From Emmonsiellopsis sp. PD_33 (lineage: Eukaryota; Ascomycota; Eurotiomycetes; Onygenales; Ajellomycetaceae): a DNA stretch of 64,000 bases. Every line of letters starts with the position of its first letter. Within the stretch, counting starts at the first letter, position 1. Position numbers and translations under genes: made by a program. Positions 39,753-51,976 of this stretch are shown one piece after another. The DNA is taken from contig JANTQF010000142.1 in NCBI GenBank assembly GCA_032988165.1, positions 21,257-85,256 on the forward strand. The letters run 5' to 3'. The notes under the pieces were generated by a model. It saw only the letters and a program-made list of their open reading frames with translations. It was not told where the DNA came from and made no database searches.

Positions 39753-42700
39753 ATGCTTGGTCGCTCACGGACAATGTCACCAGTTTCTACAGATGGAAGC
39801 GAATGGTCCGGGATCAACCAGTACCAGTCGATGGGCGGCAAGTCCGACCCGCCCATGTCCCCGGGCCTCCCTGGTCGGAGTGCGCTCGCGTCGCCGCCAA
39901 TGTCCACAAGCGGGCCCCCCTATAGTCCGCTCGAAATGAATGCTCCGGGCAGTAGTGGTCCCAATGGACTGGCGCCGCGTCGTCCGGGAGAAATGCTGGG
40001 CCAGAACCCGTCTCCGCCCAGTTCGGTCACGTCGAGGTCGCGAGCGAGCGATGGCACACTGTCCGATCAGAAGAGTAAGAGATATAGGATGATGGAGGAT
40101 ATGCTGCTCAAGCACTATGGGGTGCTGAAACGGTTCTTGCAGGGGCAGGGCAATCAGGACCCTGCGGCTTCGAGATCGAGTAGAGCGCGTGACAAGTTGG
40201 TTAGGCTTTCGCCTGGTCAGGTTATGGAACTGAGTACGGATGTGTATGATGAACTGCTGCGTAGACAGGCTGCGTCGCCGAATAGGCCTGGCGGCCCTCG
40301 CGCCGATGTACCCCCCTATCTCCTCCCGCGACAGGAATTTCACGAGAAGCGCAATCAAGCCCGCCAAAAGTTATCGTCACTACTACAGCAGAGGTTCAAG
40401 GATCTCGCTACAGATGTGCTTTGCGAACTAGAACGACGATTTCCACATTTCTCTGGCATGGATCTAAGTCGGAGGGCCAGCCCTGCACCTAGTGTTCGAG
40501 GCGGGTATGGATCTGGACCGGGACCAAATGGATATGGCCCCCCACGACCTGATTCGAATGGACAGTATGGCTACGGCCCGAATGGCTATCCTCCTCCGCC
40601 GAGAACCCAATCGAGAGGTCCCACGCCTGGTGGGCCCGGACCAAGAGGCTTTCCGCCTGGTCCTGCCGCAGGCCGATTCCCGCCTAGAAATGGCTCGTTA
40701 AGTCAATCTCAGGGATTGGGAATTAATGGAGAGACTATTCCCGAAAACGCCCCGTTCCCCAAATCGTCCCAGAGTAATACCATTGTGCCTAATAAAAGTA
40801 CGCTGGTGGAGGATGACGACGATGATGAAGCTGGGTATGATGAGGACGATGATGATAGACGGAGCGATGCGTTTGCGCTGGATAAGGTTCTGCAGAGTAG
40901 GAGGGGCACGACGACAACGTTAGGTGGTTCTGAGAGGGATAAGCAGTTGCTTGCGGAATCGCAGGAGCGGGTATCTGCGTTGGAGAAGAAGGTTGACGAG
41001 CTGGATGCGCAGCTGAAGACGAAGAGCGAAGAGGTTGATTCGTTGAGAGAGGAGCAGGATGCACGGTCTAATGTAGGTTTCTTCCGCTGTTTGGCAGTGC
41101 TCGAGGGGAGGGTCGATCTTCGCTGACTTGTTATTTATAGGCTTGGGACTCTGAGAGGCGAGAATGGGAGGGTATGAAGGATGAATGGGAGCGGGCGCGG
41201 GCTGAATTGGAGCATGCCCGCGCTGAATGGGACGATGTCAAAACGGATTTGGAAAGGAAGTTGACGGATGCCCAAGATGCCAATGCCTCGTTACGTGCTG
41301 AGCTGGATGACGAACGAAGAGACAAGGAAGGCATGGAGGATAATCTAGCGCAGCAGCGATACCTACAAGATGAACTGGCAGCGTTACGAAGAGATAAAGA
41401 CGATATGGAGGACGATCTACGTCGGCAACTACAACAAGCCTTGGAACAGGCCTCGCAACCGGCTCCCCCACCGGTTCTAATCGGAGATGTAGATGGGGGA
41501 GCGTGGAAATCGCGATGCGAGGAGCTCGAGCGAGAGAACCAGCAGCTTAGAGAGGATCTTCACAGACAACGAGAGGTTACAGAGCAAGTTCGAAAAGAGG
41601 CTTCCAACTCCCTCCAGGAGATGCGCGCACTTTCTGAACGAACCCAAGCGCAATGGGAACGCGACGAGCAACTCACTCAAGACTTCCATCGCATGGAGGA
41701 GGAAGTCAAGATCTGGAAGAACAGGTACGCCAAGACGAAAACGCAGCTCCGCCATCTACGGTCATCGTCAATTGGGTTACCCGGCCATATACAAGACGCG
41801 ACCCTTATTGCGAGGGAAAACGATCTAAGCCAGCCAGACGGACTGGTGAAGGATGTGCATCTCACGAAATTCCAGATATCCATTGATGAGCTGTTACGCA
41901 CTGCTCGATCTGCAGCGCCTCCTGAGGTCCTCGAACAAATGAAAGGGGTTGTTCTTGCGGTCCGACATATTACCCAGGACATCGAGAAGGGTCAGGGCAA
42001 TGGAGAGGAGATTTCCCATCTACGCAGCAGAGCAAAGACCCGGGTGTCTGCCACGGCAAACAACTTGATTACCGCCTCGAAGAACTTTGCAAATTCCAAT
42101 GGCATATCCCCTGTGTCTCTTCTTGATGCTGCGGCTTCTCATCTTACAGCCGCTGTCGTTGAACTCATTCGAACGGTCAAGATTCGCCCCACCCCGGCAG
42201 ATGAACTTGGAGAGGACGACGATGAAGACTTGGGCCCGATGCAGTCGCCTGCCTACTTCAGCGTCCCGCCTAGTCTGGGAAGACTAAGCGGAAACGACTC
42301 TGTTTATAGCGCCATCAGCTCGCCGCACTCGTTACGATCGGGGAGTAGAACCAACTCGCGCCTCCCTGCTCATAGAAAGACTTACTCGAACGGGCAGTTG
42401 CTTGCAGCTAATTTGAAGCCGGGCTTGGGCATTCGTGAGCTGGATACCGAGCTGGAGGAACTTAGGGTAAGATGACCCCCAACCCTTCTCTGTCCTAATT
42501 GCAAGAACGAACCTGCTGACCGTCACTAGCTATATCTCGAAGACCAAACCGAAGGTGTCGTCCAGTCTATCCAAGCCTTGGTTTCCAGCATCCGTGCTGA
42601 AGATGACATGTCCACTATTGGAACCCACATCGAAGTCATTTCGTCCGTCGTGAGCAAGGTTGTCTCTGCAACAGAACACGCCATGGCTCAGCCAGGGTCT

Positions 42701-42937
42701 AACCCCGCGCTCCGTGACCGCGCCGGTCCCGTAATCCAAGTGCTATCCAGCTGTAGGGATAAGTTGGCTGACGCCGGTGCGGCTGGAAGTCAAGCTACGA
42801 GCTTAAGCGGAATGCGCGAAGTCACGAGTAAACTGCCACCCATTGCGTTCCAGATTGCGCGAGAAACGAAAGAGCTCGTGCAGCGGCTTGACCAGATGGA
42901 GATGGACAATGGAGAGGAGGATGATGACTTTCGATAG
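39753..42937 (+). CDS. SPA2: Polarisome scaffold Spa2
   Basis: Three exons: 39753-41072, 41141-42466 and 42530-42937; introns 68 and 63 nt; 1017 aa. The two N-terminal Spa2-homology (GIT-type) repeats are clear: LSPGQVMELSTDVYDELLRR and, after PPYLLPRQEFHEKRNQARQK, LSSLLQQRFKDLATDVLCEL followed by ERRFPHF. A Gly/Pro-rich linker follows, then an acidic run of Asp, and a long coiled coil (about 400-610). The conserved C-terminal Spa2 region starts near LTKFQISIDELLRTARSAAP and includes MREVTSKLPPIAFQIARETK. Spa2 scaffolds the polarisome at hyphal tips, binding MAPK kinases, Pea2-like partners and the formin system. Start codon uncertain: an out-of-frame ATG sits at 39748, and the in-frame ATGs are 39753 and 39774. 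Confidence 0.94.
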
Positions 42938-44454
42938 TCCTTCCCTTCGTATCAAGGGCATGGCCTTGAACTAACCCCTGATTCCGATTCCGAATTTATC
43001 TGTGCTATGAGGATGAGACGAGAAAGAGACGTATGCTACACATATCTTCACTTCAATTTCTCTTTTTCCTATTTACCTTTCCCATCTTCTGCAACAATTC
43101 TTGTCACATTTTTTTTCCAAAATGCAGGACCCTTGTTTGTCCATCGATCAGGGATCTTATATTTGTTTCCCCACTGCTTGCTTGTTCAGGAGGTGTTTTG
43201 CGTGAATAACTCTGCATCGCATTTGTTTTCCCTTTGTTGTTTGTTCTTTCAATTTCTTTCTTTTTTTTCGGATCTCGATATTCTAATTCCCCATTCTGCC
43301 ACAACTACATTCGCACCCCGTCCGTCATACGACACATTTCTTCCCTTCGATTACACTATATTATATTATACCTTACCCTTTACCCCCCCCTTTTTTTTTA
43401 TTTCGCCTGGTCGAAGCCATTTGTTCAATGCGGTCTTGTTGTATTCTTTGGCGCCGCTTGCCCATTGTCATTTATGGTTGGGTCTTGTTTGTTATCTATC
43501 TTCGCAACACATAGTTTTTTTTTGTTTTATGCAGTACATGGATGGCATCTGGTATTGTATTTAGCGGAGTTGGCTGCGTTGTTTTGGATCTATTCTCCTC
43601 CCCTTCTTTTGGGGGGCTTGGGTTTGGTTGTCTGTTGATACGGGCGGACACGACGGCACAGTTACATTTTTTTTGGCACATATATACCTATTCTATGCAT
43701 ACGATTTATTTTTGATACTTTGCTCGTGTATTTTTGGTACAGACGGTGGAATGTTCGATCGACGCCAAGAATTGCCGTCCCGGCAGTAGCTGGCTGACTA
43801 AGTACGGTGGTCTGCAGCGGCCAACAATGCTCGCCCGGTTCCAGGTTTTCTCTCCCCATATTTTTCCCTCGACCTCTGCGCAGCTCTTGACCCAGCCAAA
43901 CAGAAGACAGTTCCTTTTGCTTCCTGCCATTGTATTATAGGTGAGTCAATCCGACCCTCTGGCCATTCCTGTCTGCAGCAATGCCTGCTATTCCTCCCCC
44001 TGAGGCCAGTTTGTGTTTGCTGGCTGGTGTTGGGGAGCAGGACAAAAAGAGTGGAGAGCGGGAGGGAGCTTCTGCTGGGCTTGACACCTAGCAGCCATTG
44101 AGCGAGAGGAAGTGGATGGACACAGCAAGAGTATCTCAGTAGCACATGCAATTGGGTCTCTTCCTCTCGCCCTTCCTTGCCCCTGCATGCTCTGTGTCTC
44201 GCGAGTGAAGGGGCCAACAGCAAACACGGGACAGACGGGCTGACTGGGGTTGGAGTGGAGTAGACAAAGCCGATATTTCTGATTCTCGAGTGTACTATAC
44301 ATAATACTTTTTTGTGAGTTGGCTGTTTCATTCTGTTGTGTTGTCTGTTGGGAGGTGCACTGTGACAGCGACAGTTGGCTGATGTGATGACGGCGTATGT
44401 AACGTACCAGGATTACCATACTTACCGTACCGTACGCGTGCAAACAGCGCAAAC
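42938..44454. other. Gap between SPA2 and the cyclophilin gene
   Basis: About 1.5 kb, no gene. T-rich at 43030-43560. TACCGTACCGTACG lies at 44423-44436, just 19 bp before the cyclophilin ATG. Antisense frames at 43798-44626 have no family content. Confidence 0.55.
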
Positions 44455-45364
44455 ATGCCCCTCCTCGCGCGCCGCCCCACCTTGCTGTCAACCCCTCCCT
44501 CCTCGCCAGCCTTTTCTTCGCTTCTTCGCCTTTCCTCTTCCTCTTCCTCTTCCTCTTCTCTTCGCTCCATCGCCCGCCCTGTCTTCCTCGCCTCGCCCAC
44601 CACTGCCACTCCTCTGTCCCGTGCATTCCACGCTTCGCCCGCCGCCATGACTATCAAGACCTTCTTCGACGTCGAGTACGCCGACCCTTCGGCTCCCAAC
44701 ACCCGTAAGTGACCTGCCCTGCCCTCGTCTCATGGACCATCCCTCTCATCTGCCACTCTGTCGGATGCTATCTGTCGGATGCTATCTATCGGATGCCATG
44801 GCAAATCCCATATGCCCCTCCAATTGAGTTTGGTTTCTGCCATGTAAACAACCCCCTCGCTAACATCCGTCTTTTCCTGCTCTCCAGCCAAGACTGAACG
44901 CATTGTCTTCAACCTCTTCGATGAGGATGTCCCCAAGACCGCTGAGAACTTCCGTGCCCTCTGCACTGGCGAGAAGGGCTTCGGCTACAAGGACTCCACC
45001 TTCCACCGCATCATCCCCAAGTTCATGCTCCAGGGTGGTGACTTCACCCGTGGCAACGTAAGCTATCCATCCCCTTCTATCCCACGCACTCGACCATATC
45101 TAGATATGAGCCCTAACAACAACTTTGATCTCCAGGGCACCGGTGGCAAGTCCATCTACGGTGAGAAGTTCGCCGATGAGAACTTCAAGCGCACCCACAC
45201 CGGCCCCGGCATCCTCTCCATGGCCAACGCTGGACCCAACACGTATGTCTTCCTCCCTAGTCTACCATAACAACGCCAAATAACAAACACTAACATCCAT
45301 TTTCCATCAACTATATAGCAACGGCTCGCAATTCTTCATCACCACCGAGAAGACCAGCTGGCTG

Positions 45365-45396
<32 letters not shown>

Positions 45397-45505
45397 TGAT
45401 GCCCAATCCCTGCAGACCGTCATGAACATCGAGAAGACTGGCAGCTCCTCCGGCAGCATCCGGACGGCTATCAAGCCTAAGATCGTCAATGCTGGCCAGC
45501 TCTAG
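44455..45505 (+). CDS. Peptidyl-prolyl cis-trans isomerase, cyclophilin (mitochondrial and cytosolic forms likely)
   Basis: Four exons: 44455-44704, 44888-45057, 45136-45242 and 45319-45505; introns 183, 78 and 76 nt; 237 aa. The core is a standard single-domain cyclophilin: FNLFDEDVPKTAENFRALCT, FHRIIPKFMLQGGDFTRGNG, catalytic Arg in [26 protein letters not shown], the cyclosporin-binding Trp in KTSWLDGKHVVFGEV. The first 64 residues are Arg/Ser/Ala/Leu-rich (LLARRPTLL, SSSLRSIARPVF, SRAFHASPAA) and look like a mitochondrial presequence. Directly after it ATG 44647, in perfect GCCGCCATG context, would start a 173-aa cytosolic cyclophilin A. The presequence includes a run of nine serines from a CTTCCT repeat. 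Fungal homologues making both forms from one gene are known (Neurospora cyclophilin). Confidence 0.96.
44758..44799 (+). repeat. 14-bp tandem repeat in cyclophilin intron 1
   Basis: CTGTCGGATGCTAT occurs twice exactly (44758-44771, 44772-44785), then a third copy with changes (CTATCGGATGCCAT, 44786-44799). Confidence 0.9.
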
Positions 45506-47359
45506 ATTTTTTGTTTTATGTTTATAATTGGCTAAATTTGATTGGCGGGGGTGAGGTGAGGGGATGTTGTTGTTGTGTGGTTGGTTGTTGAAATGGGCGG
45601 CTGTCTTAAAAAGGAATGAAAATAAGTTGAAACGATAGGCATTATAAGAGAGAGAGAAATAATTCATGCTTGCTGGAAAAAGACAGACTATTATAAAAAA
45701 AAATTCTTCTTCTTCTTTTTCTTTTCTTTCTTTCTGCTTTTGGCTTTGGCCTGGCCTTTGCCTTTGGTTTTGAGTTGTATAACCCGTACGTAGGAGAGGT
45801 AGGTAGGAGAGGTGGGTATGTAGCTCAAAAATGGTTATTTTTTTTTGGCCCCCCACCAACCCAGCCAGCCAGCCAGCCATTTGAAAATGTAACGAATAAA
45901 CAGGTAAACTATCAACCACCCAGGCGGCCAGGCCACCCAGCCAGCCCCTCTGGTTAACTATGTAGATTGCCAGTCTGCCTTATCTGTTTTTCTTTCTGTT
46001 CATTTTTTTGGCCCCCTGGGCCCCTGTATATCTCAATGAGCCTCTATTTATTAAACCCCTCCTCAATTTTTTTTCCCCCCCTGCTCCCCCTTCACTTTAT
46101 ATATTTTATTTGATGACATCTCATCGCCATCTCACCAGCACTTCATCTGGAATGAACAAATGAACAAACAAACTAACTGGTTCAAATTGATTTCCTGATT
46201 TATGTATGCATGGTACTTAACTGTATGTGATCAGCCTGTTCATGGCAGGATTGAAATGGAAGGGGGGGGGGAAGAGATAATTGAAAGTAAAAAAGATAAA
46301 CCTGAAAAATAGGTTGGTATTTCTTTTTATTTATGATAGAATTGGGGGGTGTGTTTCTATTTCTTTATGCTTTTTTTATTTTATTTTATTTTTTTTTTCT
46401 GTTTTGTTCTTGTTGGGGTTGCGTGGGTGGGGTTGCGTAGTTAACATACATGTATATCATACCTACGTAATGGATGGATGGATGCGTGCGGGAGGGGGAG
46501 GGAAGAGGGGGTGTTGTTTTGTTGTGTGTTGTTTAAGTTAAACCTTTTTTACTTTTACTTTTTATGCTTTGGTTTATCTGTTTTGTTCAATCCTGAGGGG
46601 ATGGGGGTTAATGCTGTGGGAAGAGAGAGGGTTGGCGGTGGTTTTTCTAAATCGATTTCATTGCCTTGCGTAGATTGGATGAGTCTATGTAGTCTATTTA
46701 TTTGTCGGATTGGGTTATGTATCCGCGCCTGCAGGTAACTGTGAACAAGATCTAACTTCCCAATCCTTGAAATGCTGCACCTTTACAACTCCATCTCCTC
46801 ATGTCCCTCCTTTTCCATTTTAGGGCTAGACCATAGCGTTGATGGCGAGGGGTGAGTGTTTTTCCACTTGTCGGGATTTGGCCTGGCTTTGGAATATGCA
46901 GCTATGCATGTATTCCTTCAACTTCGCTAGGCAAACAAACGGTGGTTGGAAGTGCTAGGTTGTAACGGGAACTCTGTTTTCGGGGTTTGCATATTGAAAT
47001 GTTTTGTTGAACAGGCGGGGGTCCTCTGATTGAACGGTATCGTTTCTTCGCGTCTTTTCGTCTGGGATATTCCCTGTCCTCCTGCGTGCATAGCCAAATG
47101 GCAGTTTGGACGGCATAATGGGAGATTGCAGAGTTGGAAGCTGGAAGATTGAAGGGCGGAAGGCGGCATGGAATGTTCGACTCATCTCTGCATCCGAGGT
47201 TTTGTGATGCCTGAAGCGAAGCTGGGATACCAACCCCGCCGCACCCCAATTGCCGACTTAAGCCGTATTCTGTTAGGCTTGGCTCGATCAATCGATCGAA
47301 CTATGCATACCATCACAATTGCAAAACGTGGCGGGGAGAAATAATCCAAAGCTTCCATC
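45506..47359. other. Long gap between cyclophilin and SKI6 genes
   Basis: About 1.85 kb, no gene recognised. It has several homopolymer runs, CCAGCCAGCCAGCC at about 45860-45878, and a short ATGG repeat near 46469. The 46902-47291 antisense frame shows no conserved motif. Confidence 0.55.
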
Positions 47360-48323
47360 TCACTGATCCTCCCCCTCCCCCTCCAACACCCTCCGCCCGG
47401 CTGCCTTCAACACTCCATTCAAAATCTCCCTCACCTGCTTGCATCCATCAATCCCCACCGCAAACATCGTCTCCAAATACGACACATGCACTCCACTTTC
47501 CATCTGGACAATGGACAGCATCTGATTCTCCTCCTCATCCATATCATCTTCCGCCCCCCCGGGCAGCGGACTCGTATTCGCAACTGTCATGAACGGCAAT
47601 TCCTGCTCCTCAGGCAACGACATGTCCAGCAGCGGGTCCAGGCTTTCGTTAATCCCGCCTGTGCGCGTCAGCTCGGGTGCGGCGGGCGTGGAGGCGCGCC
47701 CGCTCATGCCAACGGTGCAGGCGCAGAGGAGGCCGGGCATGGGGATTCCCGCGTCGACGAGAGCGAGGGTGCAGGCGTTTATGCAGGCCGCGAAGAGGGA
47801 GCCGTCTGAGGATAGGACGGAGATGTGGATGGAGATTGTGCTGTGGGGGTAAATGTGGGTGTGGAGGTGGGGTTGGAAGGCGTCGCGGAGGGCGATCGAG
47901 AGGTCGGTAGAGGCTTGTCTGTAGGTTTTGGTTAGAAAGGAGCTTGGGACGTAGAATAGGTGTCAAGCGGGAATTGGGGCGGTTTCGGGTGTAGAAAAGC
48001 ATTGTAGATACGAACCTATCACCACCACCTCCACCACCTGCTGCGCTCTTCTTCTTCCGATCAACACTGGAGAATCCAGCGACGTTGACGGCAACCGATA
48101 CGACCGCGCCTTCGCGGGCTCCTCCAGCTGCATCGGATCGTTTGCCTTCTGCTGGCCCATGCACCGTACATATTACGACCGTGTTGCCCATGGTGAGATA
48201 TGACGATCCTGAACTAGCGGGGTTCGTGGAGATTTGGGCTTGCATGAGGCGGAGCTCATTCCAGCGCCGGCCATCTAGCCGTAGCCGGGTGAGGCGGTAT
48301 GTTGTTGAGGTGTCGAGAGGCAT
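47360..48323 (-). CDS. SKI6: Exosome complex subunit Ski6/Rrp41 (RNase PH fold)
   Basis: Two minus-strand exons, 48323-48016 and 47918-47360, with a 97-nt intron; 288 aa. RNase PH-family landmarks: RLDGRRWNELRLMQAQIST, GSSYLTMGNTVVICTVHGPA, DLSIALRDAF, ISIHISVLSSDGSLFAACIN, CTLALVDAGIPMPGLLCACT, and near the end QMESGVHVSYLETMF. These identify the Rrp41/Ski6 subunit of the nine-subunit exosome ring, which degrades and trims RNA in nucleus and cytoplasm. The intron donor reads GTTCGT, unusual but required by the frame and by the join DRQASTDLS. Compared with yeast (246 aa) it has a Gly-rich insert (AAGGGGGGDR) and an acidic loop (GGAEDDMDEEE). Convergent with nothing; divergent from the helicase. 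Confidence 0.93.
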
Positions 48324-48822
48324 TGTGTAAATGAAGGGTTGGGTATGTGTCGTTGCGTAGTCGTTGACCACCAGCGGGTGCGAAGAGATACTTCTGCTGT
48401 TCGCAAGTATTCGTAAACTATCCGGTGCAAGGACGCCCCGTAATGGTAATAACTTCGGATCGAAATACCGGCTTGGACAGCGGCTGGTTTATATTTGGGT
48501 CGGAGTGGGAAGAAATTTTGATGCCAATGGCGGGGTATCAAGCACAGAAAAACCAATGAAGGCGGTATCGAAACACAGAGGAAAAGAGATTCCTTAAAAT
48601 GGCTGGATAATATGTGGATCGGCCTGTTCTCGTCGCAATTCTCCTTTCCTTGCACCAGAGATTCTTGAGATTGAAATTTGAGGTTGAGCTCTTTACCCGT
48701 TTGGGAAATCTTTGGATCTCGGATCACATGACTTGGCGAACCCCCCGCGACTTTCTGCGCGTCTCCCCGCATCAAGACTGGATGTCGCTTCAACACATCT
48801 TGTTTTCGATGGCCAACGCACC
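48324..48822. other. Divergent promoter, SKI6 and the ERCC6L2-like helicase
   Basis: 500 bp between two RNA- and DNA-metabolism genes; no gene or strong motif seen. Confidence 0.5.
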
Positions 48823-51800
48823 ATGGCTTCGCACTGGGAGCTTGATGCTTCAGATGCCTCCACAGTAGGCGACGACGAGGACGATGATCTTGGTTTCCCA
48901 AGGCCTGCGTCGAGGATAGCGCGACACTTGAATGACGCCGGTGGCGGTAACTATGGTCTCCGTTCTGCTGAGTTTACCCAACCAGTGCTGATTAAAATAC
49001 GACGCAGGGAGCGATTTGTCTGAACGACTGGAATCAGTTAGTCACACGCGGAACAATACCGAAACCCCTTCTGCCTCAGTGAAGACAGAGGTCATCTCTT
49101 CTGATGTGGACGATGATCTACTTGGCTTTGATGACGGCGCTGCCGCGTACGAGAAGTTTAAAAACCGAAAGAGCCTGCAGCGCAAACGATCCGCCGCCAT
49201 AAATCGTAAAGCCAAGGCCAAAAGCGTTAATCGAGATGCTATTGTGGGTAAACGTCCAGCTCAGGCCGAAAGCAGCAAGTCTAGAAAACGCCAGTGGAAA
49301 ATGAAGGAGTATGGGGAACTTTCATCTGACGAGGATCTCATGGAGCATACTTTGCCTGGATATTTTCAAAACCGACGTGCGGCTTTCGATAAGAAACGAG
49401 AGCATCTGCAAGAAGCGGGTTTGAAGCTACCCCCAAACTTCGATGACGTCGAGTTCTCTGACGATGAGCACATGGAAGACCTAAAGGAGAAACCGGACTT
49501 TAGGAACGTCGCTCCGTCGAGAAAATATGAGGATATACAACTTCCATATTCTCTTGGCCTGGTTCCTGCGCCAATTGCCCAATGGCTACGGGATTATCAG
49601 GTTGAAGGCGTTGAATTCTTACACGAGCTATTCGTATACCAAAAAGGCGGGATCCTTGGTGACGACATGGGTCTAGGCAAAACGGTCCAGGTCATCGCAT
49701 TTTTAACGGCTGCATATGGGAAGACTGGTGACGAGCGGGATAGCAAACGCATGCGCAAAATCAGGCGAAGGGGGAACAATACCTGGTACCCTCGAACGCT
49801 GATTATCTGCCCTGGAACACTTATGCACAACTGGAGGTCGGAATTGAACCGTTGGGGTTGGTGGCATGTGGAGTCATACCATGGCGCAGGCAAAGAGGAA
49901 GCCCTACAATCTGCTGCCTCGGGAAGGGTGGAAATTATGCTCACAACCTACCGGACGTATGCCCTCAACAAAGACGCCGTGAATATGGTCGAATGGGACT
50001 GTGTGGTAGCGGATGAATGCCACGTTATGAAGGAACGGAAGTCTGAAACTTCCCAGTCAATGAACGAAATAAACGCTCTCTGTAGGATTGGTCTTACGGG
50101 TACAGCGATCCAGAACAAGTATGAGGAGTTGTGGACTTTGCTCAACTGGACAAACCCTGGAAAATTCGGACCTGTTTCAACCTGGAAATCTACTATCTGC
50201 GAGCCGCTGAAGATTGGACAGTCGCACGACGCAACAGTTTACCAACTCTCCAAGGCTAGGAAAACGGCAAAAAAGCTTGTTAACAACCTCTTGCCCCCTT
50301 TCTTCCTCCGCCGTATGAAATCCCTGATCGCCCATCAGTTGCCGAAAAAGAGTGATCGAGCCATCTTTTGTCCGCTCACACCCACTCAGTCCGATGCGTA
50401 CGAGAGATTCTTAGACAGTGATATAGTCCAGTATATCAAAACTTCCTCCGACCCGTGTGACTGTGGATCTGGGAGAAAAAGTGGATGGTGCTGCCATATG
50501 TATGTCCCTCAAGGAGGAAAGTGGCAAAACTATGTTTTTCCTGCCCTCTCAAACTTGCAAAAGCTCAGCAACCACCTGGCCATTCTGATTCCACAATCTC
50601 AAGACCCCAAAGAGAAACAGGATAAGGACCTAGAAATGTTACAGATTGCTATGCCGGATCAATGGCGCGATCTGTATGCCACGCGGGATTCAATCTTGAA
50701 TTATGCAAACCACGAGTTTTGCGGAAAGTGGAAAGTATTGAAAAAGCTTCTAAGGTTCTGGCATGAAAATGGGGACAAAGTACTTGTCTTCTCGCACAGT
50801 GTAAGGCTGTTGAAGATGCTTCAAATGCTCTTCAAACACACGAGCTATAATGTCAGTTACCTGGATGGCTCGATGAGTTACGACGATAGAGACAAGGTGG
50901 TTAACAACTTCAATACTGATGCTCGAGAATTCGTGTTTCTCATTTCCACCAAGGCCGGAGGGGTAGGGCTGAACATCACGTCTGCCAACAAAGTTGTAAT
51001 CGCTGATCCAAATTGGAACCCTGCTTATGACCTACAAGCTCAAGATCGTGCTTATCGAATTGGACAGAGCCGAGACGTTGAGGTATTCCGTTTGGTTTCT
51101 GTCGGCACCATGGAAGAGATTATATACGCTCGCCAGATCTACAAACAACAACAGGCCAATATCGGGTACACTGCCAGCACAGAGCGGCGGTACTTCAGTG
51201 GTGTTCAGGAGAAAAAGGACCAGAAGGGAGAAATATTCGGCCTTCAGAACTTGTTCCAATACCAGGGAGACAATGTCGTATTGAGAGATATCGTCAACAA
51301 GACAAACGTTGCCGAAAGTAGGATTGGTGTAAAGATCATAGATATCGACCCACAGGAGCTCAAGGAAGAGTTTACGGACCTACAGGACCTCCCCTTACAA
51401 AATGATGACGAGGAGGACGCCGGACTAAGTCAACTAGCTGCGATGATTCGAGGAGACGATCTCCTGAAGAAGAACATTAAGAACGAAAACACAGTCATAC
51501 CAGCCAAATATGATCCGATCGAAGCCATCCTAGCCGGCGCGGGGGTTGAATACTCTCACGAAAATTCCGAAGTCATCGGCTCCTCCAAGATCGAAGAACG
51601 CCTTAGCCGCCGCGCCGAAATGGCCATTGATGGCGCCAGCTTTGGAGAGAACAGGGTTTTCCAAGCGTCCCAGGACGAACTTACCTTGGGTCTTCCTACC
51701 AGTACCGATGGGCAGCGTGTGAAGTTCGAATTCCATCCACCGCCGGACGTGATGAGGCGCCAGTTCTGCAGCATGGCGAAGCGGTTTGGATTCGATAATA

Positions 51801-51976
51801 CGACCGAGTTTGCGCTTGCGGTGGAAGGGATGACCCAGGCGCAGAGACGGGACTATTTGGCGCGTTGGTATCGGGAGCGCAAGGCGAAATTGACAAGCGG
51901 GACAAATACGCCAGTTAACGGGGAGGGGGAGGATACTATACTGTATTCTATTCCGGAACATGTTTCGCCAGGTTGA
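48823..51976 (+). CDS. SNF2-family DNA translocase, ERCC6L2-like
   Basis: Two exons, 48823-48946 and 49008-51976, with a 61-nt intron; 1030 aa. The frame through exon 2 opens at TTG 49016, so the short first exon (MASHWELDASDASTVGDDED) supplies the start. SNF2 motifs run in order: I GGILGDDMGLGKTVQ, Ia LIICPGTLMHNW, II VVADECH (DECH box), III LTGTAIQN, IV KVLVFSHSVRLL, V ISTKAGGVGLNITSA, VI QDRAYRIGQSRDVEVFRLVS. Between the lobes SSDPCDCGSGRKSGWCC resembles the Cys cluster I remember from ERCC6L2. YFSGVQEKKDQKGEIFGLQN after motif VI is also in the ERCC6L2 style, rather than Rad26/CSB. It should be an ATP-driven DNA translocase in repair. An Asp/Lys-rich N terminus has possible nuclear signals (RKRSAAINRKAKAK). 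Confidence 0.88.

Noticed and set aside
47649..48371. 240-residue antisense-looking frame over SKI6
   Set aside because: Its first part is exon 1 of SKI6; the rest reads through the intron into a wrong frame.
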